Positions 26,962 to 35,999 of a DNA stretch of 64,000 nt are shown here, piece by piece; within the stretch, counting starts at the first letter, position 1, and each line of letters starts with the position of its first letter. Made by a program: the position numbers and the translations under genes. A model generated the notes under the pieces. It saw nothing but the letters and a program-made list of their open reading frames with translations. It made no database searches and was not told where the DNA came from. The stretch spans positions 152,833 to 216,832 of the forward strand of contig CAJADG010000039.1 in NCBI GenBank assembly GCA_903938445.1, written 5' to 3'. The stretch comes from an uncultured Bacteroidota bacterium (GTDB lineage Bacteria; Bacteroidota; Bacteroidia; Chitinophagales; Chitinophagaceae).

Positions 26962-27597
26962 TCAAAGAAATTGTTTTTTCTGAAATAAGATACTTAATAT
27001 ACGAGGTATTGAAGTTCGGTCATCTTCATCAAAATACTCTTTTAACTTTATTAAATTAAACCCATACTTTGCGGCAGCATCATATAAATCGGTAATGTGA
27101 TGATTAAAACAATCTACCACTTGCTCCCCGTCTTCAGTATCAAATCTTGCTTTTGAACCCGCATATTGTTTAAATGGATGTAACTCACCAATATAAACAT
27201 AACCATTGGCCTTTATACATTTAGCCAAATTCTCAAAGATAGGTTCGATAAATTCAATATGTTCTAAAATAAGACTGAAAGTGGCTAGGTCATACTCATA
27301 TTTTGTAAAATTCCACGCTTGATTGATATCAGCTATTTCAAAATGTACATTTTGTGTTTGCACTTTAGCCTTTGCTATTTCAATCATGGCAGGAGTCAGA
27401 TCAACTGCAGTAATATGTTTCGCTTTTGTTTCTAACCAAACCGTATTTTTCCCTGTACCACAGCCAATTTCTAAACAAGATTCAAAATGGATATTTGCTA
27501 AATTCTCTTTTAAAGAAATAGCTTCTAAATCACGTGTTTTATTTTCATTGGTGTCATATACTTTTGACCAAGCATGATACCCTGCTGCTACATTCAT
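26962..27597 (-). CDS. Class I SAM-dependent methyltransferase
   Basis: A 211-residue methyltransferase with motif I EIGCGTGKNT (about 42-51), motif II ITAVDLTPAMIEIAK and a post-I DLATFSLILEHI segment. It resembles the small-molecule Methyltransf_11/25 type. Nothing in the sequence fixes the substrate. It starts 5 nt after the stop of the DUF6600 lipoprotein gene and ends 12 nt before arginase, so it is probably co-transcribed with both. Confidence 0.87.
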   Translation of the reverse strand: MNVAAGYHAWSKVYDTNENKTRDLEAISLKENLANIHFESCLEIGCGTGKNTVWLETKAKHITAVDLTPAMIEIAKAKVQTQNVHFEIADINQAWNFTKYEYDLATFSLILEHIEFIEPIFENLAKCIKANGYVYIGELHPFKQYAGSKARFDTEDGEQVVDCFNHHITDLYDAAAKYGFNLIKLKEYFDEDDRTSIPRILSILFQKKQFL

Positions 27598-27602
27598 AAA
27601 AA

Positions 27603-28523
27603 TTACTGTTCTTTTTTATCTACCTTAAATTGTCTTACTGGCCTAGGAGTTGATGGATTGTTCTGCACAGGAGTTGGCGCTGGCTTTACCGGAGCTGGTT
27701 TATTGAGTTGCTCTCTTTGTGCTTGCTCATGCATAATAGGCGGCTTGTAAATAAATAAATCATGTCTACTATCTACTGTACCGACATGTGTTTTATTTTC
27801 ATTAATACGTAAAGGTCTAATATTTGTATTTATGTGTTGACGAACCTCATCTGGTCGAGGACCAATATTTATAAATGATTTTCCATTATCATGATCACGA
27901 TAATTATGATTTGGATTTTCATAAGGATTGATTTGTCGATTGATATTAATGTTTACTCGAGTAGAATAAATAGATCTTCTATTTCTATCCATTATGTATC
28001 TATCTAAATCTCTTTGATACATATGTTGTCTAGGAACGAAATTCCAATAAGCCATTGGGGGTGCCCATCCATCGCCTACGTTTGTTCCAGGGCCCATTGG
28101 TGCCCAGGCATAATAATCATCCACTTCTCCCCAAACTACCCAAGCCGGACCCCATTCATGACCAGGAATCCATAACCAACCACGGCCATTTTGGTAAAAC
28201 CATCTGCCATAATGAAAAGTAGCCCAACCCCAATTATAATTTGAAACCCAAGTCCAACCAACATTGGTATAAGCCCAATGTCCGTTTGTGCTGTATGGCT
28301 CAAAACCTATTCCTTCATTGGGCATCCATACATATCCATATTGAGGATCAGTAATCCATGTGCCATAAGGTGTTAAACGATCGTAAAAAGTTTGATAAGT
28401 TTGTTCAGTGGGTCCAACTTGCACTTGCTCTACAGTTTCATATCCATTAGTTGCAATTAATAGTGAAGCACAACCATAATTTAAAAATATGATTGCCAAT
28501 AAAATTGGTATTACCTTTTTCAT
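27603..28523 (-). CDS. DUF6600 / YXWGXW-type tryptophan-rich lipoprotein
   Basis: Envelope lipoprotein of 306 residues (lipobox cysteine about residue 18 in NYGCAS). The central region (about 45-165) is a chain of Trp/Tyr-rich repeats such as YVWMPNEG, GWTWVSNYNWGWATFHYGRWF, GWLWIPGHEWGPAWVVW and YYAWAPMGPG. It is followed by a basic, Asn/Arg-rich region and a Pro-rich tail. Related proteins occur across Bacteroidota and Proteobacteria as surface or periplasmic proteins of unknown role, with carbohydrate or peptidoglycan contact often assumed. It heads the run leading to methyltransferase, arginase and GH32. Confidence 0.8.
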   Translation of the reverse strand: MKKVIPILLAIIFLNYGCASLLIATNGYETVEQVQVGPTEQTYQTFYDRLTPYGTWITDPQYGYVWMPNEGIGFEPYSTNGHWAYTNVGWTWVSNYNWGWATFHYGRWFYQNGRGWLWIPGHEWGPAWVVWGEVDDYYAWAPMGPGTNVGDGWAPPMAYWNFVPRQHMYQRDLDRYIMDRNRRSIYSTRVNININRQINPYENPNHNYRDHDNGKSFINIGPRPDEVRQHINTNIRPLRINENKTHVGTVDSRHDLFIYKPPIMHEQAQREQLNKPAPVKPAPTPVQNNPSTPRPVRQFKVDKKEQ

Positions 28524-28582
28524 AAAATAGAATTTGATGACTTGCTACTTAAAGGTAGAAGATAATTTGTCAAAAAAAACTT

Positions 28583-28616
28583 AAAAAAAATCCACCTATT
28601 TTATTAGATGGATTTT
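28583..28616 (-). terminator. Rho-independent terminator of the PhnA gene
   Basis: On the minus strand a 12-bp stem (AAAATCCATCTA paired with TAGGTGGATTTT, one G-T wobble) ends in a run of eight T. It lies 17 nt after the PhnA stop at 28633 and insulates the following DUF6600 gene. Confidence 0.8.
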
Positions 28617-28632
28617 GAATGGAAAAAATTAT

Positions 28633-29199
28633 TTAAACTGACTTTTTAACATATTTAGTAAGGATCACAATGGTATCTCCATTTACCTTTCCTTCAATTT
28701 GTTCAGCGTTATCTGGCACTAATCTAATTTTACGTACAATAGTTCCCTTTGGTGCCATAAAGTTTGCACCCTTCACATTTAATTGTTGTGTTAAAACAAT
28801 GGTATCACCGTTTTCTAATAATGTTCCGTTACTATCAACATGTTTATCGGCAACCTGATAAGCTGACTCTGCCCAAGTAACCACTGTTTCATCTAATTCA
28901 ACTGAAGTTAAAATTTCATTTGCCCATTCTTGGTCTTTTACACCAAATAATATTCTATAACTCAAAGCTTGCACACTTGGTTCTGTATTCCAAATACTTC
29001 CAGCTAAACATTGCCAATGACTTCCGGCATCAGCTCCTTCTAAAATTGATAAACACTGATCGCACAATGCAACTTCATTTTCAATTACATCACTGTTTTT
29101 TGGACTCACTGCAAATGCATGTGCAGCCTCATTTGTTGCACAAAGTTCACATAAGCCTTGCGCTCTTTCTTTAAGTGTATTGGAAAGCCTTGATTTCAT
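28633..29199 (-). CDS. PhnA-domain (YjdM-like) zinc-ribbon protein
   Basis: A 188-residue protein with an N-terminal zinc ribbon (Cys17, Cys20, Cys46, Cys49) and the C-terminal PhnA domain with DSNGTLLENGDTIVLTQQLNVKGANF and KGTIVRKIRLV. Despite the name, the family has no proven role in phosphonate use. I place the start at the ATG at 29199, which begins MKSRLSN; seven residues upstream in frame would fall in an inverted repeat. It has its own terminator and no co-transcribed partner downstream. Confidence 0.88.
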   Translation of the reverse strand: MKSRLSNTLKERAQGLCELCATNEAAHAFAVSPKNSDVIENEVALCDQCLSILEGADAGSHWQCLAGSIWNTEPSVQALSYRILFGVKDQEWANEILTSVELDETVVTWAESAYQVADKHVDSNGTLLENGDTIVLTQQLNVKGANFMAPKGTIVRKIRLVPDNAEQIEGKVNGDTIVILTKYVKKSV

Positions 29200-29247
29200 A
29201 ATTGTAAATTTTTGATGCAATGCAAGAATGCGCGCAAATTTACAATT
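29200..29247. repeat. Perfect 12-bp inverted repeat at the PhnA gene start
   Basis: Arms AATTGTAAATTT (29200-29211) and AAATTTACAATT (29236-29247) are separated by 24 nt. The distal arm overlaps an exact -7 consensus on the minus strand, TAAATTTG (29242-29235), and the proximal arm touches the ATG. A regulator bound to both arms would cover promoter and start; an RNA hairpin is less likely because the transcript would begin between the arms. Confidence 0.5.
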
Positions 29248-29275
29248 TATTAGTGGTTATGAAAAGTAATGAAGC

Positions 29276-31828
29276 TTATTTAATTTTGATTCTCCAACCC
29301 ATATAAAACATTCGTCCTGTCGTAGGTCCCCAAATCAAAGATGCATCAAAGTAGGGGCTAAATGGTTGATCAGCATAAACAATGGTATTGGCCTGGAAGA
29401 AATTTGAAATATTCTCAACACCAGCATACATATCCATTGGATGGTGCTTTCCAAATGTTTTACTTATTTGCGCATTCATTAAATAATAGCTAGGAGAAGA
29501 AGTTGGTAAAGCAGCGAAAGTTGGATAATCAATATTGTTTACTATACGCTTACTTCCATTATAGGTGATGGTATAATTAAACTTCCATTCATCAGCTGTT
29601 GCATAGTCAACACTTAAAAATGCTCTATTCTTAGCAATAAATGGTCTTGACTTTAACTGACCATTATAAGTTTGCTCTACATCAAAATATCTATAAGCAA
29701 GACGGATATCAAATTTTTTTACAGGCGAGAAATTCAACTCAGATTGTAAGCTATTTGAAAATGATTCCCCTTTTAGATTATAAAATTTAAGTTGCTTTGC
29801 GGATTCAATATCTACAATAACCTGATTGGTAAAATCATTTCTAAAATAATCCAAACCAATCGTAGCTGCGTTTCCAAATAGCGTAAATTTTTGATCCAGG
29901 CTTATTCCTTTGTTCCAAGCAATTTCGGGCATCAATCCATAAGCACCGCCAGCAGCACTTGGGGTTATGGAAATTTGTCTTGAGCTTACAAACGCACTAT
30001 TATTCTCAGCAAAAATATTTGCAGTTCTTTGTCCTCTACCCGCACTCAATCTAAATACAGTCCCGATGATAGGTTCATATCTTGCGTTTAATCTTGGTGT
30101 TATAAAACTACCGTATATATTATTGTTGTCTCCTCTCAAACCCAATACAGCACTAAATACTTCATTTGGTGTATAGGTGTATTCAAAAAACGCCCCAGGC
30201 ACTATTTCTTTTCTTGAATAGTTAGACAAGTTGAAATTTTCTTGGTACTTATCGTATTGAAAACTTAATCCAGTTCTAAATTTATGAATCGTTGAGTTGA
30301 TAATAGATTGATAAATTAAATTACTATAAAAACTTTGTTGCTTAGCATTATAATTTGTTTGTCCAAAATAAGAGGCTTGTTGAAAATCTGCTGCATCTAT
30401 TTGCAAGCCAATGCTTTTATATTTTTGTTGTGGAAACACATAGCCCATTTTTCCGAAAAATTCATAGCGCTGCGTGTTGATAGATAATCCATAATGATTT
30501 TGAGTATACTTATCCTTTGCTTCATCAAAATCAACCTGACCACCTAATTTATTATCATTTAAAATTTTAAATCCGAATTGCCCTAACACTCCTTTGCTAT
30601 TATCGAATTTATAGCGATTCACTAAGCTCAATTCATTGCCAATAGGCAAATCTTTAAAGCCGTCATTGTTCATGTCTACTGAATTGTGTAATAAATTATC
30701 ATGCAATAATAATCCTGTAGACCACTTAGCATTTAATTTGGTTGCTAGGTTTAAATTCAAATCTGTTTTACCTAAATCATTCACATAAATATTACCCAAT
30801 AAATTTTCTGCAGATTCTGGTTTTTTTAATTCCACATTAATTTGCCCAGCAATACTTTCATATCCATTGGCAACCGAACCTACACCCTTTGTTAATTGTA
30901 TGCTTTCAATCCAAGGACCCGCAATTGAATTCAAGCCCAAGGGTGTAGCTAAACCTCTAGGGCCAGGAAGGTTCTCAACCGTAAGCTGCGTATAGTTTCC
31001 AGACAATCCTAATAATTGAATTTGTTTAGAACCTGTTACTGCATCATTATAAGAAACATCTACACTAGGATTGGTTTCAAAACTTTCACTCAAATTACAA
31101 CAAGCGGCTTTTAGCAATTCAGTGCCCGTCATTACTTGAGTACGTATAGGATTTAAATAAGGAATAAAACTTCCTAATTGTCTGCTAAATACAGTGACTT
31201 CATTTAATTGGCCTTTTGTTGCCAATACAATTTTTAAATCATTGGCATGGATAATTGAAATAGTGTCGGCTTTATATCCAGTGTAGCTAACCACTAATCT
31301 TTGACTCGTGGCATTCATATGAATTGCAAATACACCATTAGTGTCTGTCAGTACTCCCGAATTTGTTCCTAACCAAAATACACTTGCGCTAGAAAGAGGT
31401 TCAAATTTTCCTTTGGTATTGTCTTGCAAAACAACGCCCTTTACAATCGTTTCCACATTGACTCCTGCTTTTTCTTCCTCTTCTAATTCACGATAGTGAC
31501 AGCAAGCAGGCAATTCCTTGTAAATAATATCTTTTGCTTTTTGATCTTCAAGATCATGGCCTACTAATAAAATTTTACTTTTTATTTTATCTAGGCCAAC
31601 AATCGTTGAGTCATATTCTAGCGTTAGCATTTTAGTATCCTCATCCCAAACACCCAATTTTACACCTTTTATTTTCACCGCTAATTCAATTCTAGCCTTA
31701 CATTGCTCACAGGCACCAAATACTTTAAAATGAGTTGTACTTGAATGTATGTTTTTTGCATCTTGAGCAATAACATTAATGTTGGCAAAAGCCAAGAACA
31801 TAACTAATATAAAAATTCCTTTTCTCAC
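29276..31828 (-). CDS. TonB-dependent receptor with N-terminal heavy-metal-associated (HMA) domain
   Basis: Outer-membrane receptor of 850 residues. After a signal peptide (ending IAQ, residue 22) comes an HMA-like domain with Cys40-x-x-Cys43 in FGACEQCKARIE, then a CCH cluster (109-111), a CarboxypepD_reg-like domain (about 125-215), the plug (about 225-330, containing another Cys-Cys in AACCNLSESFETNPSVD) and a barrel to the C-terminus. The fusion suggests handling of a metal ion such as copper, or sensing of one, in the periplasm. Start codon is GTG at 31828, directly after the helicase gene (29 nt). No metal exporter is nearby. Confidence 0.85.
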   Translation of the reverse strand: MRKGIFILVMFLAFANINVIAQDAKNIHSSTTHFKVFGACEQCKARIELAVKIKGVKLGVWDEDTKMLTLEYDSTIVGLDKIKSKILLVGHDLEDQKAKDIIYKELPACCHYRELEEEEKAGVNVETIVKGVVLQDNTKGKFEPLSSASVFWLGTNSGVLTDTNGVFAIHMNATSQRLVVSYTGYKADTISIIHANDLKIVLATKGQLNEVTVFSRQLGSFIPYLNPIRTQVMTGTELLKAACCNLSESFETNPSVDVSYNDAVTGSKQIQLLGLSGNYTQLTVENLPGPRGLATPLGLNSIAGPWIESIQLTKGVGSVANGYESIAGQINVELKKPESAENLLGNIYVNDLGKTDLNLNLATKLNAKWSTGLLLHDNLLHNSVDMNNDGFKDLPIGNELSLVNRYKFDNSKGVLGQFGFKILNDNKLGGQVDFDEAKDKYTQNHYGLSINTQRYEFFGKMGYVFPQQKYKSIGLQIDAADFQQASYFGQTNYNAKQQSFYSNLIYQSIINSTIHKFRTGLSFQYDKYQENFNLSNYSRKEIVPGAFFEYTYTPNEVFSAVLGLRGDNNNIYGSFITPRLNARYEPIIGTVFRLSAGRGQRTANIFAENNSAFVSSRQISITPSAAGGAYGLMPEIAWNKGISLDQKFTLFGNAATIGLDYFRNDFTNQVIVDIESAKQLKFYNLKGESFSNSLQSELNFSPVKKFDIRLAYRYFDVEQTYNGQLKSRPFIAKNRAFLSVDYATADEWKFNYTITYNGSKRIVNNIDYPTFAALPTSSPSYYLMNAQISKTFGKHHPMDMYAGVENISNFFQANTIVYADQPFSPYFDASLIWGPTTGRMFYMGWRIKIK

Positions 31829-31857
31829 AATGTAAAGGTAGACAGGAAAGAAGTCAC

Positions 31858-33048
31858 TTATTTGCGTCTTCCGAAAGATTTTTTATGAGCTTGCTTAGGT
31901 GCATAGGCTGGTGTAGGCCCAAATTCCTCCGGAACGGCTCCTTTTAACACTGGCGCCCCTAATAACTCCTCGATGGTTGCAAATTTGGATTGCTCTTTTT
32001 CACCAATTAAGGTAAATGCGGTTCCTGTGGTGGCTGCTCTAGCAGTACGGCCAATTCTGTGAATATAATCCTCCCCATCATTAGGGACATCATAGTTAAT
32101 GACTAAATCAATATCATCTATATCAATACCTCTACTTAAAATATCTGTGGCTACAAGAATATTCGTTTTTTGATTTCTAAAATCTTGTAAATATTGTTCT
32201 CTACTTTTTTGATCTAAGTCGGAATGAATTTCTTCTGCTGCTAATTTTGCTCTTTTTAATTCAGCCGTCAATACTTTTACATTTTGTTTTTTAGAACAAA
32301 AAACAATCACCTTTGTAAATTTTTTAGAACGAAGCATGTCTTTGATAATGGGCACTTTTTGCGCTTCATACACCACAAATGCTTTTTGAACTATTTGTTC
32401 AGGCGGCTTTGAAATGGCAATATTAATTTCAACAGGATCTCTTAAAATTTTCTTGGACAACTCACGCATTTTAACAGGCATGGTTGCAGAGAATAATAAG
32501 TTCTGTCTTTCCTTTGGCAAGAACGTAATAATTTTTGCAAGATCATCACTAAAGCCCATATCTAGCATTCTATCCGCTTCGTCTAATACTAAATACTTTA
32601 ATCCCTTCAACTTCACATAGCCCATATTTAAATGCGCAATCATTCTGCCTGGAGTACAAACAACAATATCTACACCGCTTGTTAATGCTTTCTTTTCCGC
32701 AGTAAATGAATTTCCATCTCCTCCTCCATACACCGCAATAGAACTAACATCGGTAAAATAAGAAAGTCCTTCGATGCTTTCCGCAATTTGTATTGCCAAC
32801 TCACGCGTAGGCACAATCACCATTGCATTAATATCACCTGCCGTATGTGGCATGGTTAATAAACGATGTAATAAGGGTAATAAAAAAGCAGCAGTTTTAC
32901 CCGTGCCTGTTTGTGCAGCAGCTATAATATCCTTGCCCTCTAAAATGGGCACCATAACTTGTTGTTGAACCGGCGTGGCGTTTTCATAACCCATCGCATC
33001 AATCCCTTCTAATATTCTTTCATCCAGCCCTAAATCAATAAATTTCAA
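31858..33048 (-). CDS. DEAD-box ATP-dependent RNA helicase
   Basis: RNA helicase for ribosome assembly or mRNA turnover. The core has a Q motif (YENATPVQQQ, about 21-30), Walker A AQTGTGKT (45-52), DEAD at 158-161, SAT at 189-191, and HRIGRTARA near residue 330, then a short basic tail. No ATG precedes the Q-motif region in frame; homologues begin MKFxDLGL, and here that position is TTG AAA TTT, so I take the TTG at 33048 (396 residues). A longer in-frame extension to a TTG at 33084 is possible but unlikely. Confidence 0.9.
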   Translation of the reverse strand: MKFIDLGLDERILEGIDAMGYENATPVQQQVMVPILEGKDIIAAAQTGTGKTAAFLLPLLHRLLTMPHTAGDINAMVIVPTRELAIQIAESIEGLSYFTDVSSIAVYGGGDGNSFTAEKKALTSGVDIVVCTPGRMIAHLNMGYVKLKGLKYLVLDEADRMLDMGFSDDLAKIITFLPKERQNLLFSATMPVKMRELSKKILRDPVEINIAISKPPEQIVQKAFVVYEAQKVPIIKDMLRSKKFTKVIVFCSKKQNVKVLTAELKRAKLAAEEIHSDLDQKSREQYLQDFRNQKTNILVATDILSRGIDIDDIDLVINYDVPNDGEDYIHRIGRTARAATTGTAFTLIGEKEQSKFATIEELLGAPVLKGAVPEEFGPTPAYAPKQAHKKSFGRRK

Positions 33049-33105
33049 AATAACTTGTTTTTCTAATAAGTTATAAAGATACAACTAATTAAAGGGATGA
33101 GTATT

Positions 33106-34626
33106 TTACAATATTTTAGAAAGTACATTCAACTTTTGTTCTGTTGGCAGTCGAACCACCTGCGACTTGGTATCCAATTGAATGATTTGCTTTGACTCTT
33201 TGGTATAAACTGGCCAATTTAATAATGCGGCTCCATTTGGATTGCCTGTTTTAGCAAAGTTGCTCCAATAGCTAGACATTTGATCTGCTAATTCAAAATC
33301 GGCTTTTGTAAAAGGACGATTGTTAACGGTATGTAAATTATTATACGCATAAGGAACTTCGCCAGTATGGAAAGCACCAAAATCATTTGCTGGAGAGGAA
33401 GGTGGAAGTTTACGATTAAAACTATACACATAAATAGGTGCCTTGCCATGTTCTGATTGCAAACTTGCCCAAGTATAACCTTGCACACCAAATGTTTGAT
33501 CACGACTTAAATCACCTTGCGACGCTGCAGCAATCGCATCATTTGTTGCAGGATATTGTGATAATAATTTTTCAGCATTAGCACCAAATTGCTTTTTAAT
33601 ATCTTCTTCAAATTGTTTGGCAGGTACTGGTGGTCCCATAATTTTGTCGTCTAAGTTCCAACCAAGTATAGTAGGAATATCATTTTGTTTTCCGTTTAAA
33701 TAAGTTTGCAACATAGAAGTAGGAACCACATACCCATCTTCGAATGGGCCAATCGCTCCAGGATTTGCATTTAAAATTTCATCGGCAGATTTTACTCTTA
33801 AGTCCGCGATTGAATTACATCCTAAGGATTTTGCAAAATCAATTCCAGTTGCTTCTGCTTGAGGTAAATGCATTGCAGGTCGAATTGAACTTGGTAAAAT
33901 ACTTCCACCACTTTCTGCAATAGCTCCATGTATTAATCCTTTAGCTAATGGAGACGCTGCTAAAAAATTAACCGCAAATGCACCAGCAGATTGCCCGGCA
34001 ATAGTAACCCTACTAGGATCTCCGCCAAATGAAGCAATATTTTCTTTTACCCATTTTAATGCAGCAATCATATCCAATAATGCATAATTGCCCGAGGTTT
34101 TATTTGCGGATTCTTTACTTAGTTCTGGATGTGCTAAAAATCCAAATACACCCACTCTATAATTAATAGTTACAAAAACAATATCTTTTTTGGCCATGGC
34201 AGTTCCATCATAAATGGCACAACCTGCGCCACCGGTTCTAAAGCCACCACCATAAATATATACGAGTACCGCTTTTTTAGTAGTTGATTTTTTAGGCGCC
34301 CATACATTTAAATATAAACAGTCTTCGCCAATAGGTTCTTTTGGAATTAAATATTCTTCGGACCAACACATAAAAGGAACTGGTGGCGCTTGTACAGGAC
34401 TTGCACCAAATGCAACACATTTTTTCACACCATTCCAAGGCGTCACTGGCTGCGGTGCTTTCCAACGTAAATCACCCACAGGAGGAGCTGCAAAAGGGAT
34501 TCCTTTAAAAACTTGGATACCATTATTATCAAGACCACTTACTTTCCCGGAAGTAGTTTTGACAATAGGAGTTTGGGCAACTAACATAAATGGAGTTAAT
34601 AAAAATAACAAGAATGACTTTTTCAT
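33106..34626 (-). CDS. Type-B carboxylesterase/lipase family protein, exported
   Basis: Alpha/beta-hydrolase esterase of about 506 residues with a signal peptide ending LVAQ. Family marks are FKGIPFAAPPVGDLRW, EDCLYLNVW, the oxyanion GGGF and catalytic Ser in GQSAGAFA (about residue 213 from this start), with a GAFHTGEVPY segment supplying the catalytic His. Such exported esterases remove acyl or aryl groups from sugars or small esters. An in-frame ATG two codons upstream (34632) is an equal alternative. Divergent from the pirin gene across 126 nt. Confidence 0.88.
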   Translation of the reverse strand: MKKSFLLFLLTPFMLVAQTPIVKTTSGKVSGLDNNGIQVFKGIPFAAPPVGDLRWKAPQPVTPWNGVKKCVAFGASPVQAPPVPFMCWSEEYLIPKEPIGEDCLYLNVWAPKKSTTKKAVLVYIYGGGFRTGGAGCAIYDGTAMAKKDIVFVTINYRVGVFGFLAHPELSKESANKTSGNYALLDMIAALKWVKENIASFGGDPSRVTIAGQSAGAFAVNFLAASPLAKGLIHGAIAESGGSILPSSIRPAMHLPQAEATGIDFAKSLGCNSIADLRVKSADEILNANPGAIGPFEDGYVVPTSMLQTYLNGKQNDIPTILGWNLDDKIMGPPVPAKQFEEDIKKQFGANAEKLLSQYPATNDAIAAASQGDLSRDQTFGVQGYTWASLQSEHGKAPIYVYSFNRKLPPSSPANDFGAFHTGEVPYAYNNLHTVNNRPFTKADFELADQMSSYWSNFAKTGNPNGAALLNWPVYTKESKQIIQLDTKSQVVRLPTEQKLNVLSKIL

Positions 34627-34752
34627 ATTCATAAGTTATGGTTGGCGAATTAGACAATCGGTTAATCAATTTACGCATTAAAATGCAAGAATTTATAAAG
34701 CTTATTCGATTTTTGAAATAATTATGCCGAAATTTGTACTCTAAATTTTTTT

Positions 34753-35472
34753 ATGAAAAAAGTAAGTATACATAAAGCAGATAGTCGTGGTTCCGCAAAC
34801 CATGGCTGGTTACATAGCTATCATACATTTAGCTTTGCAGGTTATTATAATCCTGAAAGAATCCATTTTGGGGCACTTCGTGTGTTAAATGACGATACTG
34901 TAAGTGGTGGAATGGGCTTTGGTACTCATCCTCATGACAATATGGAAATTATCAGTATTCCATTGGAGGGCGACTTGGAACATAAGGACAGTATGGGCAA
35001 TACCACGGTTATTAAAAATGGAGATATTCAAGTAATGAGTGCGGGTACGGGTATTCAACATAGCGAATACAATAAGAATAAGGATCAACAAGTAAAATTT
35101 TTACAGATCTGGGTTTTTCCTAATATAAAAAATGTCACCCCTCGTTATGATCAAATCACATTAAATGTAAATGATCGTCACAATAAATTACAACAAGTGC
35201 TTTCACCAAATGCCAATGATGAAGGTGTTTGGGTGCATCAAGACGCTTGGTTTCATATGGGTAATTTTGAAAACGAAAAAACATTTCAATACCCAATTAA
35301 AAAACAAGGCAATGGAGTATATGCTTTTGTATTAAAAGGTAAATTTTTGATTGATGGAATTGAAGCGGATACCCGTGATGGTATTGGTCTTAGTGAAATT
35401 GATTTGATAGATTTTAAAGCACTTAGTGATGATGCTGAAATATTATTGATGGAAGTGCCCATGCAATTATAA
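34753..35472 (+). CDS. Pirin family protein (YhhW-like)
   Basis: Bicupin protein of 239 residues. The N-terminal pirin metal site is complete: His59 and His61 in GTHPHDNME, His103 and Glu105 in GTGIQHSEYN. YhhW-type pirins can act as quercetin 2,3-dioxygenases, and others as redox-sensitive regulators; which applies here is unknown. Convergent with a GNAT gene, overlapping by 6 nt. Confidence 0.92.
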   Translation: MKKVSIHKADSRGSANHGWLHSYHTFSFAGYYNPERIHFGALRVLNDDTVSGGMGFGTHPHDNMEIISIPLEGDLEHKDSMGNTTVIKNGDIQVMSAGTGIQHSEYNKNKDQQVKFLQIWVFPNIKNVTPRYDQITLNVNDRHNKLQQVLSPNANDEGVWVHQDAWFHMGNFENEKTFQYPIKKQGNGVYAFVLKGKFLIDGIEADTRDGIGLSEIDLIDFKALSDDAEILLMEVPMQL

Positions 35473-35985
35473 TTTCAATTTCATCATAATATCTGTTTGT
35501 TCATCATTGCCTAATCTAAAAATGTGTTTATCAAAAGGAATAAACCCATTCTTCTTGTAAAATGCTAAGGCACGGTGATTTTCTTCCCAAACACCTAACC
35601 AAACATAGGAAGCCTTTTTAACTTTTGCTAGGTCAATTGCTTTTTCAAAAAGTAGTTGACCTATTTTTTTTCCTAAATAAGCTTGGTCTACATAAATTCT
35701 TTCAATTTCAAATGCATTGGCATCTTTGTTTTCGGTTTGTGCACTACCAGTATTTATTTTTAAATAGCCAATAATTATTTCATTATCGATCGCAAAATAA
35801 AATTCAGAATTTGGATTTGATATCTCAGCAGTTAATTTATCGGTAGCAAAGCTAGTATCCAAATACGCTTTCATATCCTCGGCATCATTATGCTCGTTAA
35901 AGGTTTGAGCAAAAGTAGATCTACTAATTGCTTGCAATTGCTCAACATCATTGACTCCTACTCTTGAAATTATAATTGAATTCAT
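35467..35985 (-). CDS. GNAT family N-acetyltransferase
   Basis: Acetyl-CoA-dependent acetyltransferase of 172 residues with the motif-A segment FEIERIYVDQAYLGKKIGQLLFEKAI and a C-terminal WLGVWEENHRALAFYKKNGF block. The substrate (amine, antibiotic, protein) is not evident. Starts 14 nt after the DOPA-dioxygenase gene, likely in the same transcript. Confidence 0.88.
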   Translation of the reverse strand: MNSIIISRVGVNDVEQLQAISRSTFAQTFNEHNDAEDMKAYLDTSFATDKLTAEISNPNSEFYFAIDNEIIIGYLKINTGSAQTENKDANAFEIERIYVDQAYLGKKIGQLLFEKAIDLAKVKKASYVWLGVWEENHRALAFYKKNGFIPFDKHIFRLGNDEQTDIMMKLKL

Positions 35986-35999
35986 GATATATTTTAAGG

